A stretch of DNA of 64,000 nt from Neoroseomonas marina (GCF_012927745.1 NZ_JABBKX010000011.1:62001-126000), one strand, 5' to 3'. Shown: positions 1-8,292, numbered from the stretch's first letter. Translations and numbers: made by a program. Notes: generated by a model not told the origin, from the letters alone.

Positions 1-146
1 CTGCGTCCTCCCGTCAACCCGGCCGGACCCTAGCCGCGAAGCCCGCGCTTGTCCGATCCATAGTGTTCATCGCAGCGACAAGCCGAACTCATTGGCGCCG
101 CCGCCCTGTTCCCGGCATGAAGCGCCCTGAAGAGAGGAGCCGCTCC

Positions 147-1331
147 ATGGCCTATTTCCAGTCCAAGCCCGTCGCCGGCCGCCATTTCCTGCAGATCCCG
201 GGCCCGACCAACGTGCCCGACCGCGTGCTGCGCGCCATGGACAACCCGACCATGGACCATCGCGGCCCCGACTTCGGCAAGATGGGCAAGGCCCTGCTGG
301 AGAAGGTCCGCCACGTCTTCAAGACCGAGGGCCCGGTGGTGATCTACCCGGCCTCCGGCACCGGCGCCTGGGAAGCGGCGCTGACCAACACGCTGTCGCC
401 CGGCGACCGCGTGCTGATGTGCGAGACGGGCTGGTTCGCGCATCTGTGGCACGAGATGGCCGGCCGGCTCGGCATCGTGACGGATTTCGTGAAGACCGAC
501 TGGCGGCGCGGCGCCGACGTCGCGCAGATCGAGCAGCGCCTGCGCGAGGACAAGGCCCACGCCATCAAGGCCGTCTGCGTCGTGCACAACGAGACCTCGA
601 CCGGCTGCACCTCCCGCATCGATGAGGTCCGCAAGGCGATCGACGCCGCCGGCCACCCGGCGCTGCTGCTGGTCGACACCATCTCCTCGCTCGGCAGCAT
701 CGACTACCGGCATGACGAATGGGGCGTGGACGTGACGGTGGCGGGGTCCCAGAAGGGGCTGATGCTGCCGCCCGGCCTGTCCTTCAATGCGATCAGCGCC
801 AAGGCGCTGAAGGCGTCGGAGACGGCGAAGCTGCCGCGGTCCTTCTGGGACTGGAAGCCGATGCTCGCGGCGAACGCCACCGGCTACTTCCCCTACACGC
901 CGGCGACGAACCTGCTCTACGGCCTCGACGCCGCTGTCGACATGCTGATGGAGGAAGGCCTCGACAACGTCTTCGCCCGCCATGACCGCCATGCCGAGGC
1001 CACCCGCCGCGCCGTGCGCCACTGGGGCTTCGAGATCCAGTGCGAGGAGCCGCGGCACTACTCCTCCTCGCTGACCGCGGTGCGGCTGCCGGAGGGCCAG
1101 AGCGCCAACGGCCTGCGCGCGACGATCCTCGAGAAGTTCAACATGTCCCTCGGCAACGGCCTCGGGCAGCTGAACGACCGGGTGTTCCGCATCGGGCATC
1201 TCGGCGATTTCGGCGACCTGCAGCTGATCGGCACGCTGGGCGGCGTCGAGATGGGGCTGCGCGCGGCCGGCGTGCCGCACAAGGCGGGCGGCGTCCAGGC
1301 GGCGATGGACTACCTCGGCGGCAACGCCTGA
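147..1331 (+). CDS. sgaA: Serine-glyoxylate-type aminotransferase (class V, PLP-dependent)
   Basis: A 394-residue class V (fold type I) PLP aminotransferase, expected to transaminate serine or alanine with glyoxylate in the cytoplasm. The N-terminal PGPTNVP motif (residues 19-25) is typical of alanine/serine-glyoxylate aminotransferases. SGTGAWEAAL (70-79) fits the cofactor phosphate-binding turn, VDTISSLGS (176-184) carries the pyridine-nitrogen Asp, and SQKGLM places the Schiff-base Lys at residue 203. The start at 147 is chosen because GAGAGGAG lies about 8 nt upstream; the frame is open further upstream but lacks family similarity there. Length is normal. It could act on serine, alanine or aspartate; the family call is firm and the exact substrate is inferred. 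Confidence 0.93.
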   Translation: MAYFQSKPVAGRHFLQIPGPTNVPDRVLRAMDNPTMDHRGPDFGKMGKALLEKVRHVFKTEGPVVIYPASGTGAWEAALTNTLSPGDRVLMCETGWFAHLWHEMAGRLGIVTDFVKTDWRRGADVAQIEQRLREDKAHAIKAVCVVHNETSTGCTSRIDEVRKAIDAAGHPALLLVDTISSLGSIDYRHDEWGVDVTVAGSQKGLMLPPGLSFNAISAKALKASETAKLPRSFWDWKPMLAANATGYFPYTPATNLLYGLDAAVDMLMEEGLDNVFARHDRHAEATRRAVRHWGFEIQCEEPRHYSSSLTAVRLPEGQSANGLRATILEKFNMSLGNGLGQLNDRVFRIGHLGDFGDLQLIGTLGGVEMGLRAAGVPHKAGGVQAAMDYLGGNA

Positions 1332-1341
1332 CGCGGGACGC

Positions 1342-2208
1342 TCAGCCGAACAGGATCGGCGCCGCGGCCTCGGCCATCCCGGCATTGGAATGGCCGACGC
1401 CCGGCACCGTCACCACGCGCCAGGCGAAGGGCGCGCCGGCCTCGAGGGCCGCGCGCCGCGCCTGGTCGAAGAAGTGCCAACCGCGCGCGAAGCGATGGCT
1501 GCCCTGCGCGACGGCCCAGGGCTGGCGCGGCAGGCTGGGGTGATTGGGGTCGGTGTCGGCCTCGCCCAGGTGCAGCACGACAGGCCGCGCGAGAACCGCG
1601 CGCAGGACGGCCGGATCGGCCGCCGTCCCGCCAAGCCCTTCCGGGAAGGGCCGATCGAAGCGCGGCAGCGTGTAGGATCCCGCATTGGCGATCATCACCG
1701 CCTCGACGCGCGGCGCGCCGGTCAGGAGCGTGTAGCGATGCGTGAACTGCGCGCCGGCCGAATGGCCGTAGAGGATGAAGCCGTCGCGCTGCGCGCCCGC
1801 CATCGCCATCGCCGCCAGCACCACGCGATCGAAGGCATGGAAGGACCAGGCCGCCGACGGGGTCGCCCGTCCGGCGCCATCCTGCAGGTTGCCGAAATTG
1901 TACCAGCGCGTGCCGGGGAACTTGTCCTGTCCGAACTCGGGAACCAGCAGCAGGACGCCGTGACGGTCGGCCAGATCGCGCCATTCGTCCCGATACCGGT
2001 CCGCGTCGCGCCGCAATCCATGCAGCACGACGGCGACCTTGCCGCCCGGGCCCCAGGACGCCGGGCGATGGTACCAGACGGGCATGGGCCCGGGTGTCGC
2101 TCCGGTGGCTTCCGCCACCTCCACGCGACCACTGCCGACCGCGATCTCCGCCGCACGCGCAAGCCCTGGCGCGGCGAGCGCGCCGAGGATCACCGCGCGG
2201 CGGCGCAT
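1342..2208 (-). CDS. Secreted alpha/beta hydrolase (PHB-depolymerase/esterase-like)
   Basis: A 288-residue alpha/beta-hydrolase with an N-terminal signal peptide (residues about 1-20, ending LARAA). VVLHGL (60-65) forms the oxyanion-hole region and GHSAG (148-152) is the nucleophile elbow with Ser150. A downstream DTDPNH stretch and a C-terminal VPGVGHS segment fit the catalytic Asp and His. The arrangement resembles esterase and PHB-depolymerase-like proteins, but no substrate-binding domain is visible. The start at 2208 sits 1 bp after the stop codon of the upstream Bug receptor gene, so the two are probably co-transcribed and the ester substrate may be related to the receptor's ligand (inference). 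Confidence 0.85.
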   Translation of the reverse strand: MRRRAVILGALAAPGLARAAEIAVGSGRVEVAEATGATPGPMPVWYHRPASWGPGGKVAVVLHGLRRDADRYRDEWRDLADRHGVLLLVPEFGQDKFPGTRWYNFGNLQDGAGRATPSAAWSFHAFDRVVLAAMAMAGAQRDGFILYGHSAGAQFTHRYTLLTGAPRVEAVMIANAGSYTLPRFDRPFPEGLGGTAADPAVLRAVLARPVVLHLGEADTDPNHPSLPRQPWAVAQGSHRFARGWHFFDQARRAALEAGAPFAWRVVTVPGVGHSNAGMAEAAAPILFG

Positions 2209-2209
2209 C

Positions 2210-3196
2210 TCAGTCGACCTGCGCGCCGGAGCGGCGCACCACCTCCGCCCATCGCGCCACGTCCGCGCGGAGCGTCTGGGCGAACTGCTCGGGCGTGTTC
2301 GGCGCAACGGGCGGCGTGATCGCCTGGTTGTTGATGAGCCACTCGCGGAATTCAGGTGTGGAGATGATCCGGTTCACCTCCTGGTTCATCCGCCGCACGA
2401 TCGGCTCCGGCAGGCCCGCCGGGCCGAGGATGCCGTACCAGGTGGAAGTGTCCATCGGCGGCAGGCCGCAGGCCTCGGCGACCGTCGGCACGTCCGGCAG
2501 CGCGGCCAGACGCTCACGCGTCAGAACGAAGATCGGCCGCACCTGCCCCTGGCGGATCGGGCCCATCGCCGCGCCGGACTGGTTGAAGAACAGGTCGGTA
2601 TCGCCGGCCAGCAGCGAGGCCATCGCCCCCGGCTGCCCGCGATAGGGCACGTGCAGCACGTCGAGGTTCGCCGCCGCAGCGAACTGCGCCCCGGCCAGGT
2701 GCGTCGAGGCGCCGTTGCCGGTCGACCCGTAGGACACCGCCTGCGGCCGCGCGCGCGCCGCGGCGAGCACGTCCTGGCAGGTCCGCAGGTTCGGCCGCTT
2801 CTCCGGGCTGACGATGAGCACGTTCGGCACGTCGCCCAGCAGCACGACAGGCGTGAAGTCGCGGATCACGTCGAAGGGCAGCGAGCGGTAGAGCGCCGCG
2901 TTGATCGCATGCGTCCCTGCCGTGCCGAAATAGAAGGTGTAGCCGTCCGGACGCTGCTTCGCGACGTAGTCCGATCCGATGTTGCCGCCCGCACCGGTTC
3001 GGTTGTCCACCACGACAGGCTGGCCGAGGACGCGCGACAGCGGTTCGGCGAGGCGCCGGGCATAGATGTCGGTGCCCGCCCCGTTCGGGAATCCGCCCAT
3101 CAGGGTGATGGGGCGTGATGGCCAGGCATCCTGCGCGATCGCCGGCAGGGCGGTGGTGGCAGCGATGGCGGCGGCCATCAGCGAACGACGCAACAT
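2210..3196 (-). CDS. Tripartite tricarboxylate transporter substrate-binding protein (Bug family)
   Basis: A 328-residue periplasmic receptor of the Bug/TctC family. It has a cleavable signal peptide (about residues 1-21, ending ALPAIAQ), then the typical WPSRPITLMGGFPNGAGTD-type start, VVDNRTGAGGNIG in the first lobe and a PYRGQPGAM motif in the middle. Length matches the family. A good ribosome-binding site (AAGGAG) precedes the start at 3196. No TctA or TctB membrane genes are nearby, so this is an orphan receptor, as is usual for expanded Bug families. The gene is followed immediately by the secreted hydrolase. The ligand, probably a carboxylate, cannot be read from the sequence. Confidence 0.93.
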   Translation of the reverse strand: MLRRSLMAAAIAATTALPAIAQDAWPSRPITLMGGFPNGAGTDIYARRLAEPLSRVLGQPVVVDNRTGAGGNIGSDYVAKQRPDGYTFYFGTAGTHAINAALYRSLPFDVIRDFTPVVLLGDVPNVLIVSPEKRPNLRTCQDVLAAARARPQAVSYGSTGNGASTHLAGAQFAAAANLDVLHVPYRGQPGAMASLLAGDTDLFFNQSGAAMGPIRQGQVRPIFVLTRERLAALPDVPTVAEACGLPPMDTSTWYGILGPAGLPEPIVRRMNQEVNRIISTPEFREWLINNQAITPPVAPNTPEQFAQTLRADVARWAEVVRRSGAQVD

Positions 3197-3254
3197 GGTT
3201 CCCGGTCTCCTTGCTTCCAGAACGGCACAGGCTGGGCCAGGCCACGAGGGATGC

Positions 3255-3260
3255 TAGCCT
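3255..3260 (+). promoter_or_regulatory. Candidate -10 hexamer of a leaderless transcript (TAGCCT)
   Basis: TAGCCT lies 8 nt before the ATG at 3269. No well-spaced Shine-Dalgarno precedes that ATG. The same arrangement recurs at other gene starts in this window. Confidence 0.4.
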
Positions 3261-3268
3261 GCCCGGCC

Positions 3269-4018
3269 ATGAACGCATCCTCCCCTGCCCCGAGCCTCGC
3301 GCGGATCGCGCGCGGCGGGAAGTCCGTCTACGGCGCGCCGCTCGGCATCATCATGCTCGAGACGCGCTTTCCCCGAATTCCCGGCGACATCGGCCATGCA
3401 GGAACCTGGCCATTCCCGGTGCTGTATCGCGTGGTCGCCGGTGCGACGCCGGAACGGGTGGTGCTACAGGGGGCGAAGGGCCTGCTGCCGGACTTCATCG
3501 CGGCGGCGAAGGACCTGGTCGCCATGGGCGCAGAGGCGATCACCACCTCCTGCGGCTTCCTCTGCATCTTCCAGAAGGAAATCGCGGCGGCGGTCGGCGT
3601 GCCGGTCGCGACGTCGTCCCTGCTGCAGGTGCCCTGGGTGGAGGCGCTGCTGCCGCCCGGCAAGCGCGTGGGCGTCGTCACGGCGAGCAAGGCGTCGCTG
3701 ACACCGGCGCATTTCGCCGCCGCCGGCATGGCGCCGGACACGCCGGTGATGGGCATCGAGACCGGGCGGGAGCTGTTCCGCGTGCTGGTGCGCCAGGACA
3801 AGCCTGACCTCGACATCGACGCGGCCGAGCAGGACATCCTCGAGGCCGGCCGCGCGCTGGTCGCGGCGCATCCGGAAGTCGGCGCGATCGTGCTGGAATG
3901 CACCAACATGCCGCCCTATGCGGCAGCGCTGCAGGCCGCGCTCGGCCTGCCGGTGCATGACATCCTCTCGCTCGGGACGTGGCTCCAGGCCGGGACCCGG
4001 CCGCGCCGCTTCGCCTGA
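3269..4018 (+). CDS. Aspartate/glutamate racemase family protein
   Basis: A 249-residue cytoplasmic protein of the Asp/Glu/hydantoin racemase superfamily. The two expected cysteines are present: Cys95 in TTSCGF and Cys211 in LECTNMPPY, each at the end of a beta strand as in cofactor-independent racemases and related maleate isomerases. An in-frame ATG at 3251 is also possible, but its AGGG would be far too close; at 3269 a TAGCCT hexamer sits 8 nt upstream, suggesting a leaderless start. The gene is transcribed away from the Bug receptor gene. It could be an amino-acid racemase, hydantoin racemase or arylmalonate-decarboxylase relative; the substrate is unknown. Confidence 0.85.
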   Translation: MNASSPAPSLARIARGGKSVYGAPLGIIMLETRFPRIPGDIGHAGTWPFPVLYRVVAGATPERVVLQGAKGLLPDFIAAAKDLVAMGAEAITTSCGFLCIFQKEIAAAVGVPVATSSLLQVPWVEALLPPGKRVGVVTASKASLTPAHFAAAGMAPDTPVMGIETGRELFRVLVRQDKPDLDIDAAEQDILEAGRALVAAHPEVGAIVLECTNMPPYAAALQAALGLPVHDILSLGTWLQAGTRPRRFA

Positions 4019-4852
4019 TCAGCCCTTGAAGAGGCTGAGCAGCGACTGCGGCGCCTGGTTGGCGATGGACAGGGACTGGGTGCCGAGCTGCTGGCGGATC
4101 TGCAAGGCCTGCAGTCGCGCCGATTCCTTCGCGAGGTCCGCGTCGATCAGCGCCCCGAGTCCGGAATCGAGCGCATCGAGCTTGTCCCGGTTGTAGGCGA
4201 TCTGGCTGTCGACATAGCGGCTGTCCGAGCCGAACTGGTTCAGCGCGTTGGCGATGACCGTGTTGATCGTCGGCCAGTCCCCGCCCGCCGCGATGGCTGC
4301 CTGCGCGGCGGCCGCATCGGCCGGGGCGGCCGCCACCACCATCGTCCCGGCGCCGTCCACGGCCGTGAGCGTGTAGGTCGTGCCGGCCTCGTTGCGGGTG
4401 GTGGTGATGTCCCCGCCCTCGGGCGGGGTGATCGAGATCAGCGTGCGCCCGTTGTAGGTCGCGTCCGCCAGGAAGTTCTGGATCTGCGTGCGCAGCGCCT
4501 CGTACTGGGAGTTGTACTGCGTGCGCTGGTCGGCGTTCAGCGTGTCGTCGGCGAGGCGCACCAGGGTCTCGCGCACCTTGATCATGGTGTCGGAGACCTT
4601 GTTCAACCCGGCCAGCGCGGTGTCGAGCACGCCCTTCACGCCGCCGAGCTGTTCGTTCGCCGCCGTCAGGCCCGCGACGTCGGCGCGCACCGATTGCGCC
4701 ACCGCGAAGGCCGCGCCGTCATCCTTGGCGTCGGACACGCGATAGCCCGTCGAGACGCGCTTCTGGGTCGCGTTCAACGCCTCATTGGTACGGTTGAGCG
4801 ACTGCAGCGCCACCATGGCGCCGACATTCGTGTTCACGGAGTTGAGGCTCAT
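4019..4852 (-). CDS. fliC: Flagellin
   Basis: A 277-residue flagellin, the subunit of the external flagellar filament. The N-terminal D0/D1 helix begins MSLNSVNTNVGAMVALQSLN and includes ALNATQKRVSTGYRVSDAKDD. The C-terminal D1/D0 helix includes RDKLDALDSGLGALIDADLA and ends LLSLFKG. The variable central domain is short (about residues 130-190), so this is a compact flagellin. The start at 4852 follows GAAGGGAAG; the frame is open upstream but has no family similarity. No other flagellar gene lies nearby, so it is a lone filament gene, insulated from the upstream cold-shock gene by a terminator. Confidence 0.94.
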   Translation of the reverse strand: MSLNSVNTNVGAMVALQSLNRTNEALNATQKRVSTGYRVSDAKDDGAAFAVAQSVRADVAGLTAANEQLGGVKGVLDTALAGLNKVSDTMIKVRETLVRLADDTLNADQRTQYNSQYEALRTQIQNFLADATYNGRTLISITPPEGGDITTTRNEAGTTYTLTAVDGAGTMVVAAAPADAAAAQAAIAAGGDWPTINTVIANALNQFGSDSRYVDSQIAYNRDKLDALDSGLGALIDADLAKESARLQALQIRQQLGTQSLSIANQAPQSLLSLFKG

Positions 4853-4951
4853 CGGGATCTTCCCTTCGGCTCGGCCGGATCTTCCCGCCGTCGACTCACT
4901 CTGGCGCGCAAGCATGAAAGGATCGCTAACGACGCCCGGGATCCCGAAACG

Positions 4952-4985
4952 AAAAAGCCCCGCGACCTTGCGGCTGCGGGGCTTT
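4952..4985 (-). terminator. Rho-independent terminator after the double cold-shock gene
   Basis: A ten-base-pair stem (4954-4963 with 4976-4985, core GCCCCGC/GCGGGGC) is followed on the minus strand by TTTTT. It lies 18 bp beyond the stop codon of the cold-shock gene and separates it from the flagellin gene. The flanking A/T runs could also let it act on the other strand. Confidence 0.8.
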
Positions 4986-5003
4986 CGCGGACCGATCGGG
5001 AGA

Positions 5004-5762
5004 TCAGTCCTTCATGTTCACCGCCTGGCGGCCACGCTGGCCGTCGCGCACCTCGAGCGAGACCTTCTCGCCCTGCTGCACGTCCTGCTTGCCGGCGCGC
5101 TGCAGGACGGAGGAGTGCAGGAACACGTCCTGGCCGCCATCGTCCGGCGTCACGAAGCCGAAGCCGCGGACCTGGTCGAACCACTTGACCGTGCCGTTGA
5201 TGTCGTAGGTCGGCCCACCCTCGTCGCGGCCGAAGTCGCGGCGCGGCGGACGGTCGCCGAAGGAACGCGGGCCGCGGTCGCCGAAGCCACCGCCGCCGCC
5301 ACCGAAGCCGCCGCCGCCGAAGTCGCGACGCGGCGGACGGTCGCCGAAGCCGCCGCCGCCGCCGAAGTCCCGGCGCGGGGGACGGTCGCCGAAGCCGCCG
5401 CCACCGCCGCCGAAGTCCCGGCGCGGGGGACGGTCGCCGAAGTCACGACGCGGGGGGCGATCACCGAAGCCACCGCCGCCGCCGAAATCGCGACGCGGCG
5501 GGCGAGCCCCGCCGCCTTCGCCGCGCTTCAGCTCGACGATGCGGGTGACGAGGCGCCGGCCCTGTCGGTCGGTGCCGATCTCACAGACGAGCTTGTCGCC
5601 GGTGTCGGGCGTATCGATGCCCGCCTCGGTCAGCGCCGAGGCATGAAAGAAGACATCGTTCCCATCGGGGCCGAGAACAAAGCCAAAGCCTTTCCGGCCA
5701 TTGTACCACTTAACTTCGGCCTCGATCGGGCCGGAGCCACCCTGGTTGTCGTATTCAGACAC
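5004..5762 (-). CDS. Double cold-shock-domain RNA-binding protein with Gly/Arg repeat linker
   Basis: A 252-residue protein with two cold-shock domains joined by a long low-complexity linker. Domain 1 is about residues 12-80 with RNP motifs KGFGFV (24-29) and DVFFHAS (36-42). Domain 2 is about residues 187-252 with RGFGFV (199-204) and DVFLHSS (212-218). The linker (81-183) holds six PPRRDFG motifs spaced by glycine runs. Two-domain cold-shock proteins are usual in alphaproteobacteria and bind single-stranded nucleic acids; this linker is unusually long and arginine-rich. GTG at 5762 is preferred (peptide MSEYDNQ); a GTG at 5780 is an alternative. A strong terminator follows. Confidence 0.9.
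   Translation of the reverse strand: MSEYDNQGGSGPIEAEVKWYNGRKGFGFVLGPDGNDVFFHASALTEAGIDTPDTGDKLVCEIGTDRQGRRLVTRIVELKRGEGGGARPPRRDFGGGGGFGDRPPRRDFGDRPPRRDFGGGGGGFGDRPPRRDFGGGGGFGDRPPRRDFGGGGFGGGGGGFGDRGPRSFGDRPPRRDFGRDEGGPTYDINGTVKWFDQVRGFGFVTPDDGGQDVFLHSSVLQRAGKQDVQQGEKVSLEVRDGQRGRQAVNMKD
5214..5522 (-). repeat. In-frame repeats encoding PPRRDFG plus glycine runs
   Basis: This imperfect tandem repeat lies inside the cold-shock gene. It encodes six copies of PPRRDFG, mostly followed by four to six glycines and FGDR. Unit length varies from about 9 to 29 codons. Codon use inside the repeats is uniform, which points to expansion by recombination or slippage. Confidence 0.9.
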
Positions 5763-5870
5763 GTTCCTGCAGGTCCACACAAAACACGCGAGCCTGCGGG
5801 ATGCAGGGCCGCTAACTGTCAGGATGGCACCAGCGCCCCTTGAATGCGAGAGAAATCCGCTGGCCGCCGG

Positions 5871-7133
5871 TCAGGCGAATCGGCGGGGATCGTAGGGCCC
5901 GATGGGAATCTCGGGCGCCTGTCCGGCCAGCAGGGCGGCGACCACCCTGCCCGTCCGCGCCCCGGCGACCAGCCCGGTGTGCCCATGCCCGAAGGCGTGG
6001 ATGATGTCCGGGGATGCGCTGGACAGCCCGAGGCAGGGCTTCCCGTCCGGCATGGACGGCCGGTGCCCCAGCCAGACCTTGACCCGGTCGGTCGGCAGGT
6101 CCCGCGGCAGGCCCGGGAAGCAGCGCAGCAAGTGGTCCCGGAGGATCTCGGCCCGCTTCCAGTTCGGCGCGGCCTCGAGGCCCGCGATCTCCACCTGGCC
6201 GGCGCAGCGCAGCCCGTTCCGGGTCCGCATCACCGACATCTTCCCATCCGAGGGCATCAGCCCATGGCGCGGGGAGACCTCGGGGTCCGCGACCTCGGCG
6301 TGGTAGCCGCGCTCCGTCTCGAGCGGCACGCGGTCCCCCGCGGCGGCGGCGAGCGGCTTGGCATGGGCGCCGGCGGCGAGCACCGCGGCGTCCGCGGCGA
6401 TCTCCCCCTGGTCGGTGCGCACGGCACGCAACTGTCCGCCCTCGATGGCGAAGCCCGTCGCGCGCGCGCGCGCCAGCGTCGCGCCCTGCGCCACGGCATG
6501 GGCGACGAGCGCCGCGGTGTAGGCGCCGGGGTCGGTGCAATGACCGCCCTCCTCCACCATGATCCCGAAGGTGTAGCGGCGGTCGAGGTCCGGTTCGCGC
6601 TGGCGCAGTTCGTCGGCGTCGAGTTCCAGCCAGCGGACGCCGACGTCGTGGCGGATCTGCCAGGCCTTCGCCTCGGCCTCGAAATCCGCGCGCGAAGGAT
6701 AGATGTAGATCAGGCCGCGGCGCTCGATCAGGTGGCCGACGCCGGCTTCCTCGGCCAGCGCCCGATGCAACGCCGGGGCGTCGACGACCAGCGGGCGCAG
6801 GGCGCGGGCGGCCGCGGCCACGCTCTCCCAGGTCCAGCCGGCGCGCAGGTACTGGATCAGCCACGGCGCGACGCGCGGGAAGTAGGACCAGCGGATCGCC
6901 AGCGGCCCCAGCGGGTCCATCAGGAACTTCGGGACCTTCTTCCACAGGCCCGGCACCGCCGGCGGGATGACCGACATCGGACTCAGCCAGCAGCCATTGC
7001 CGTAGGAGGCCGATTGCTCGCCCCCAGGTTCCGCCGGATCGACGATGGTGACGCGATACCCCGCCCGGACCGCCTCCACGGCCGAGCAGGCGCCGACGAT
7101 GCCGGCGCCGATGACGACGACATGCCTGGTCAT
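5871..7133 (-). CDS. D-amino-acid dehydrogenase-like FAD oxidoreductase
   Basis: A 420-residue flavoprotein of the DAO/DadA family. The N-terminal dinucleotide-binding motif is VVVIGAGIVGACSA (residues 5-18). A GYHAE segment and the C-terminal FGHGHTGLVAGARTGR motif are typical of DadA-like dehydrogenases that oxidise D-amino acids or related amines to oxo acids and pass electrons to the respiratory chain. The ATG at 7133 overlaps the stop of the upstream isomerase gene by 4 bp (ATGA), so translation is coupled. The neighbours are an AtzH/HpxZ-like protein and a DsbA-fold isomerase, which suggests a small catabolic operon. Sarcosine or other N-alkyl amino acids are possible substrates. Confidence 0.88.
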   Translation of the reverse strand: MTRHVVVIGAGIVGACSAVEAVRAGYRVTIVDPAEPGGEQSASYGNGCWLSPMSVIPPAVPGLWKKVPKFLMDPLGPLAIRWSYFPRVAPWLIQYLRAGWTWESVAAAARALRPLVVDAPALHRALAEEAGVGHLIERRGLIYIYPSRADFEAEAKAWQIRHDVGVRWLELDADELRQREPDLDRRYTFGIMVEEGGHCTDPGAYTAALVAHAVAQGATLARARATGFAIEGGQLRAVRTDQGEIAADAAVLAAGAHAKPLAAAAGDRVPLETERGYHAEVADPEVSPRHGLMPSDGKMSVMRTRNGLRCAGQVEIAGLEAAPNWKRAEILRDHLLRCFPGLPRDLPTDRVKVWLGHRPSMPDGKPCLGLSSASPDIIHAFGHGHTGLVAGARTGRVVAALLAGQAPEIPIGPYDPRRFA

Positions 7134-7780
7134 GATGCGCGCGTCTTGCCGATCACCTTGGACGGGCCGGACTGCACCTCCACGCCCGCGAGGTACTGGT
7201 CGAGGAAGAACAGCCGGTCCTGTCCCCACAGCCAGATGTCGCCGCAGAAGAAGGTCGGCGCGCCGAAGACGCCGCGCTGCACCGCCTCCTGGTCGTTGCG
7301 CTCCCATTCCGCGAGGATCGACTGGCTCTCCTCCTCCCGGTGCAGGGCGTCGCCAGGAAGGCCTTCCTCGTCGGCAATCGCGATGCGGACCTTGGGGTCG
7401 GCGATGTCGCGTTCCTCGACCCACAGCGCGCGCAGCATCGCGTGGGACAGCGCCATCGCATCCATCCCCCGCGCCTGCGCGGCCATGACCATGCGGCCCG
7501 CCGGGCGCTGGTCGGTCGGCGGATAGTGCTTTGGCTTCAGCTTGAGCGGCATCTTCAGGAAGCGCGACCAGCGGTCGAGCTCCAGCGCGTGGTAGTCCTG
7601 CCGCGGCTCGGGGCGCGTCCGCAGCGGGATGCCGCCGGTGTGCTTGATCACCAGGCGGAAATCATAGGGCTTGAGCACGAGCGTGGCGCCATGGCGCTTC
7701 ACGATCTCGGTCAGCTGTGGCCCGCCGAGGTACATCCACGGCGAGGACAGCGTGTAGAAGCATTCGACCGTCTGGCCCAT
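7130..7780 (-). CDS. 2-hydroxychromene-2-carboxylate isomerase family protein (DsbA fold)
   Basis: A 216-residue thioredoxin-fold protein of the HCCA isomerase/kappa-class glutathione-transferase family. It opens with a VECFYTLSSPWMYLGG strand-helix, where SSPW replaces the CxxC of true DsbA proteins. It has a central inserted helical domain and the family's GVFGAPTFF segment followed by LWGQDRLFFLDQYL near the C-terminus. It probably performs a glutathione-dependent isomerisation in aromatic catabolism, but family members are diverse. The ATG at 7780 is preferred because AAGGGG lies about 9 nt upstream; a GTG at 7789 overlapping the upstream stop is possible. The gene is coupled to its downstream neighbour by an ATGA overlap. 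Confidence 0.85.
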   Translation of the reverse strand: MGQTVECFYTLSSPWMYLGGPQLTEIVKRHGATLVLKPYDFRLVIKHTGGIPLRTRPEPRQDYHALELDRWSRFLKMPLKLKPKHYPPTDQRPAGRMVMAAQARGMDAMALSHAMLRALWVEERDIADPKVRIAIADEEGLPGDALHREEESQSILAEWERNDQEAVQRGVFGAPTFFCGDIWLWGQDRLFFLDQYLAGVEVQSGPSKVIGKTRAS

Positions 7781-7785
7781 GGCGC

Positions 7786-8220
7786 TCACCCCTTCTGCGT
7801 GCGGCCGGGATCATGCCCCGCGAGCAGCGAGACATGGGCGGAGACGACGCGCCAGCCATGTTCGGGCAGGCGGGCCATGATCTTGGTCTCCCGCCCGATC
7901 AGCCCGGTGCCGACGCGTTCGTATTCAAGATGGGTGCAGGCGAAGTCGCGCCCGAAGGCAGTGATGTGCACCTTGCGCGTGATGCGCGGCGCATAGGACT
8001 TCACCGTCGACCGGAAAGCACGGATGGCATCGATGCCATACAGGATCTCGGTGACGCCGAAGCGGACCGTGCGCGGGTCCGGCCAGAAGGAGGCGTCGAG
8101 AACGTCGGTGTCGTTCGAGGCGATCGCGGCTTCGTAGCGGTCGAAGACCGCACGGGCCTCGGCGATCACATCAGGGTTGTCGATCTCCACGGCGGGGCTC
8201 CCGGATTCGGGGGAAACCAT
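7786..8220 (-). CDS. AtzH/HpxZ-like NTF2-fold protein
   Basis: A 144-residue protein with an NTF2/SnoaL-like cone fold. The segment RTVRFGVTEILYGIDAI, then ITAFGRDFACTHLEYER, and a C-terminal WRVVSAHVSLL resemble the AtzH/HpxZ group (DUF3225). These small proteins accompany amidases of carboxybiuret or oxalurate breakdown. No amidase is adjacent here, so the partner is unknown. It is the first gene of a compact set with the isomerase and D-amino-acid dehydrogenase (gaps of a few bases or overlaps). It could be a scaffold or a small enzyme. Confidence 0.75.
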   Translation of the reverse strand: MVSPESGSPAVEIDNPDVIAEARAVFDRYEAAIASNDTDVLDASFWPDPRTVRFGVTEILYGIDAIRAFRSTVKSYAPRITRKVHITAFGRDFACTHLEYERVGTGLIGRETKIMARLPEHGWRVVSAHVSLLAGHDPGRTQKG

Positions 8221-8255
8221 GCCGTCACGGTGCGGGCTTGGCGAGAGGGGAAGAC

Positions 8256-8278
8256 GGAGAGGGGCGCCGCCCCTCTCC
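8256..8278. other. Perfect 10-bp inverted repeat in the coxM / AtzH-like gap
   Basis: GGAGAGGGGC pairs with GCCCCTCTCC around a 3-nt loop. It lies between the end of coxM and the start of the next minus-strand gene. It has no T-run of its own and may work with the second hairpin 14 bp away to attenuate read-through, or belong to a dispersed intergenic repeat. Confidence 0.6.
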
Positions 8279-8292
8279 GAACCTCACCTCGC

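Noticed and set aside
2210-3196. A complete tripartite tricarboxylate transporter
   Set aside because: Only the periplasmic receptor is present; no TctA or TctB membrane gene is found here or near the second receptor at 56610-57605.
4019-4852. A flagellar gene cluster
   Set aside because: Only the flagellin is present; neighbouring genes are a cold-shock protein and a racemase-like enzyme.
5214-5522. Regularly spaced short repeats resembling a CRISPR array
   Set aside because: The repeats are in frame within the cold-shock gene, encode PPRRDFG plus glycines, have repetitive spacers and no cas genes nearby.
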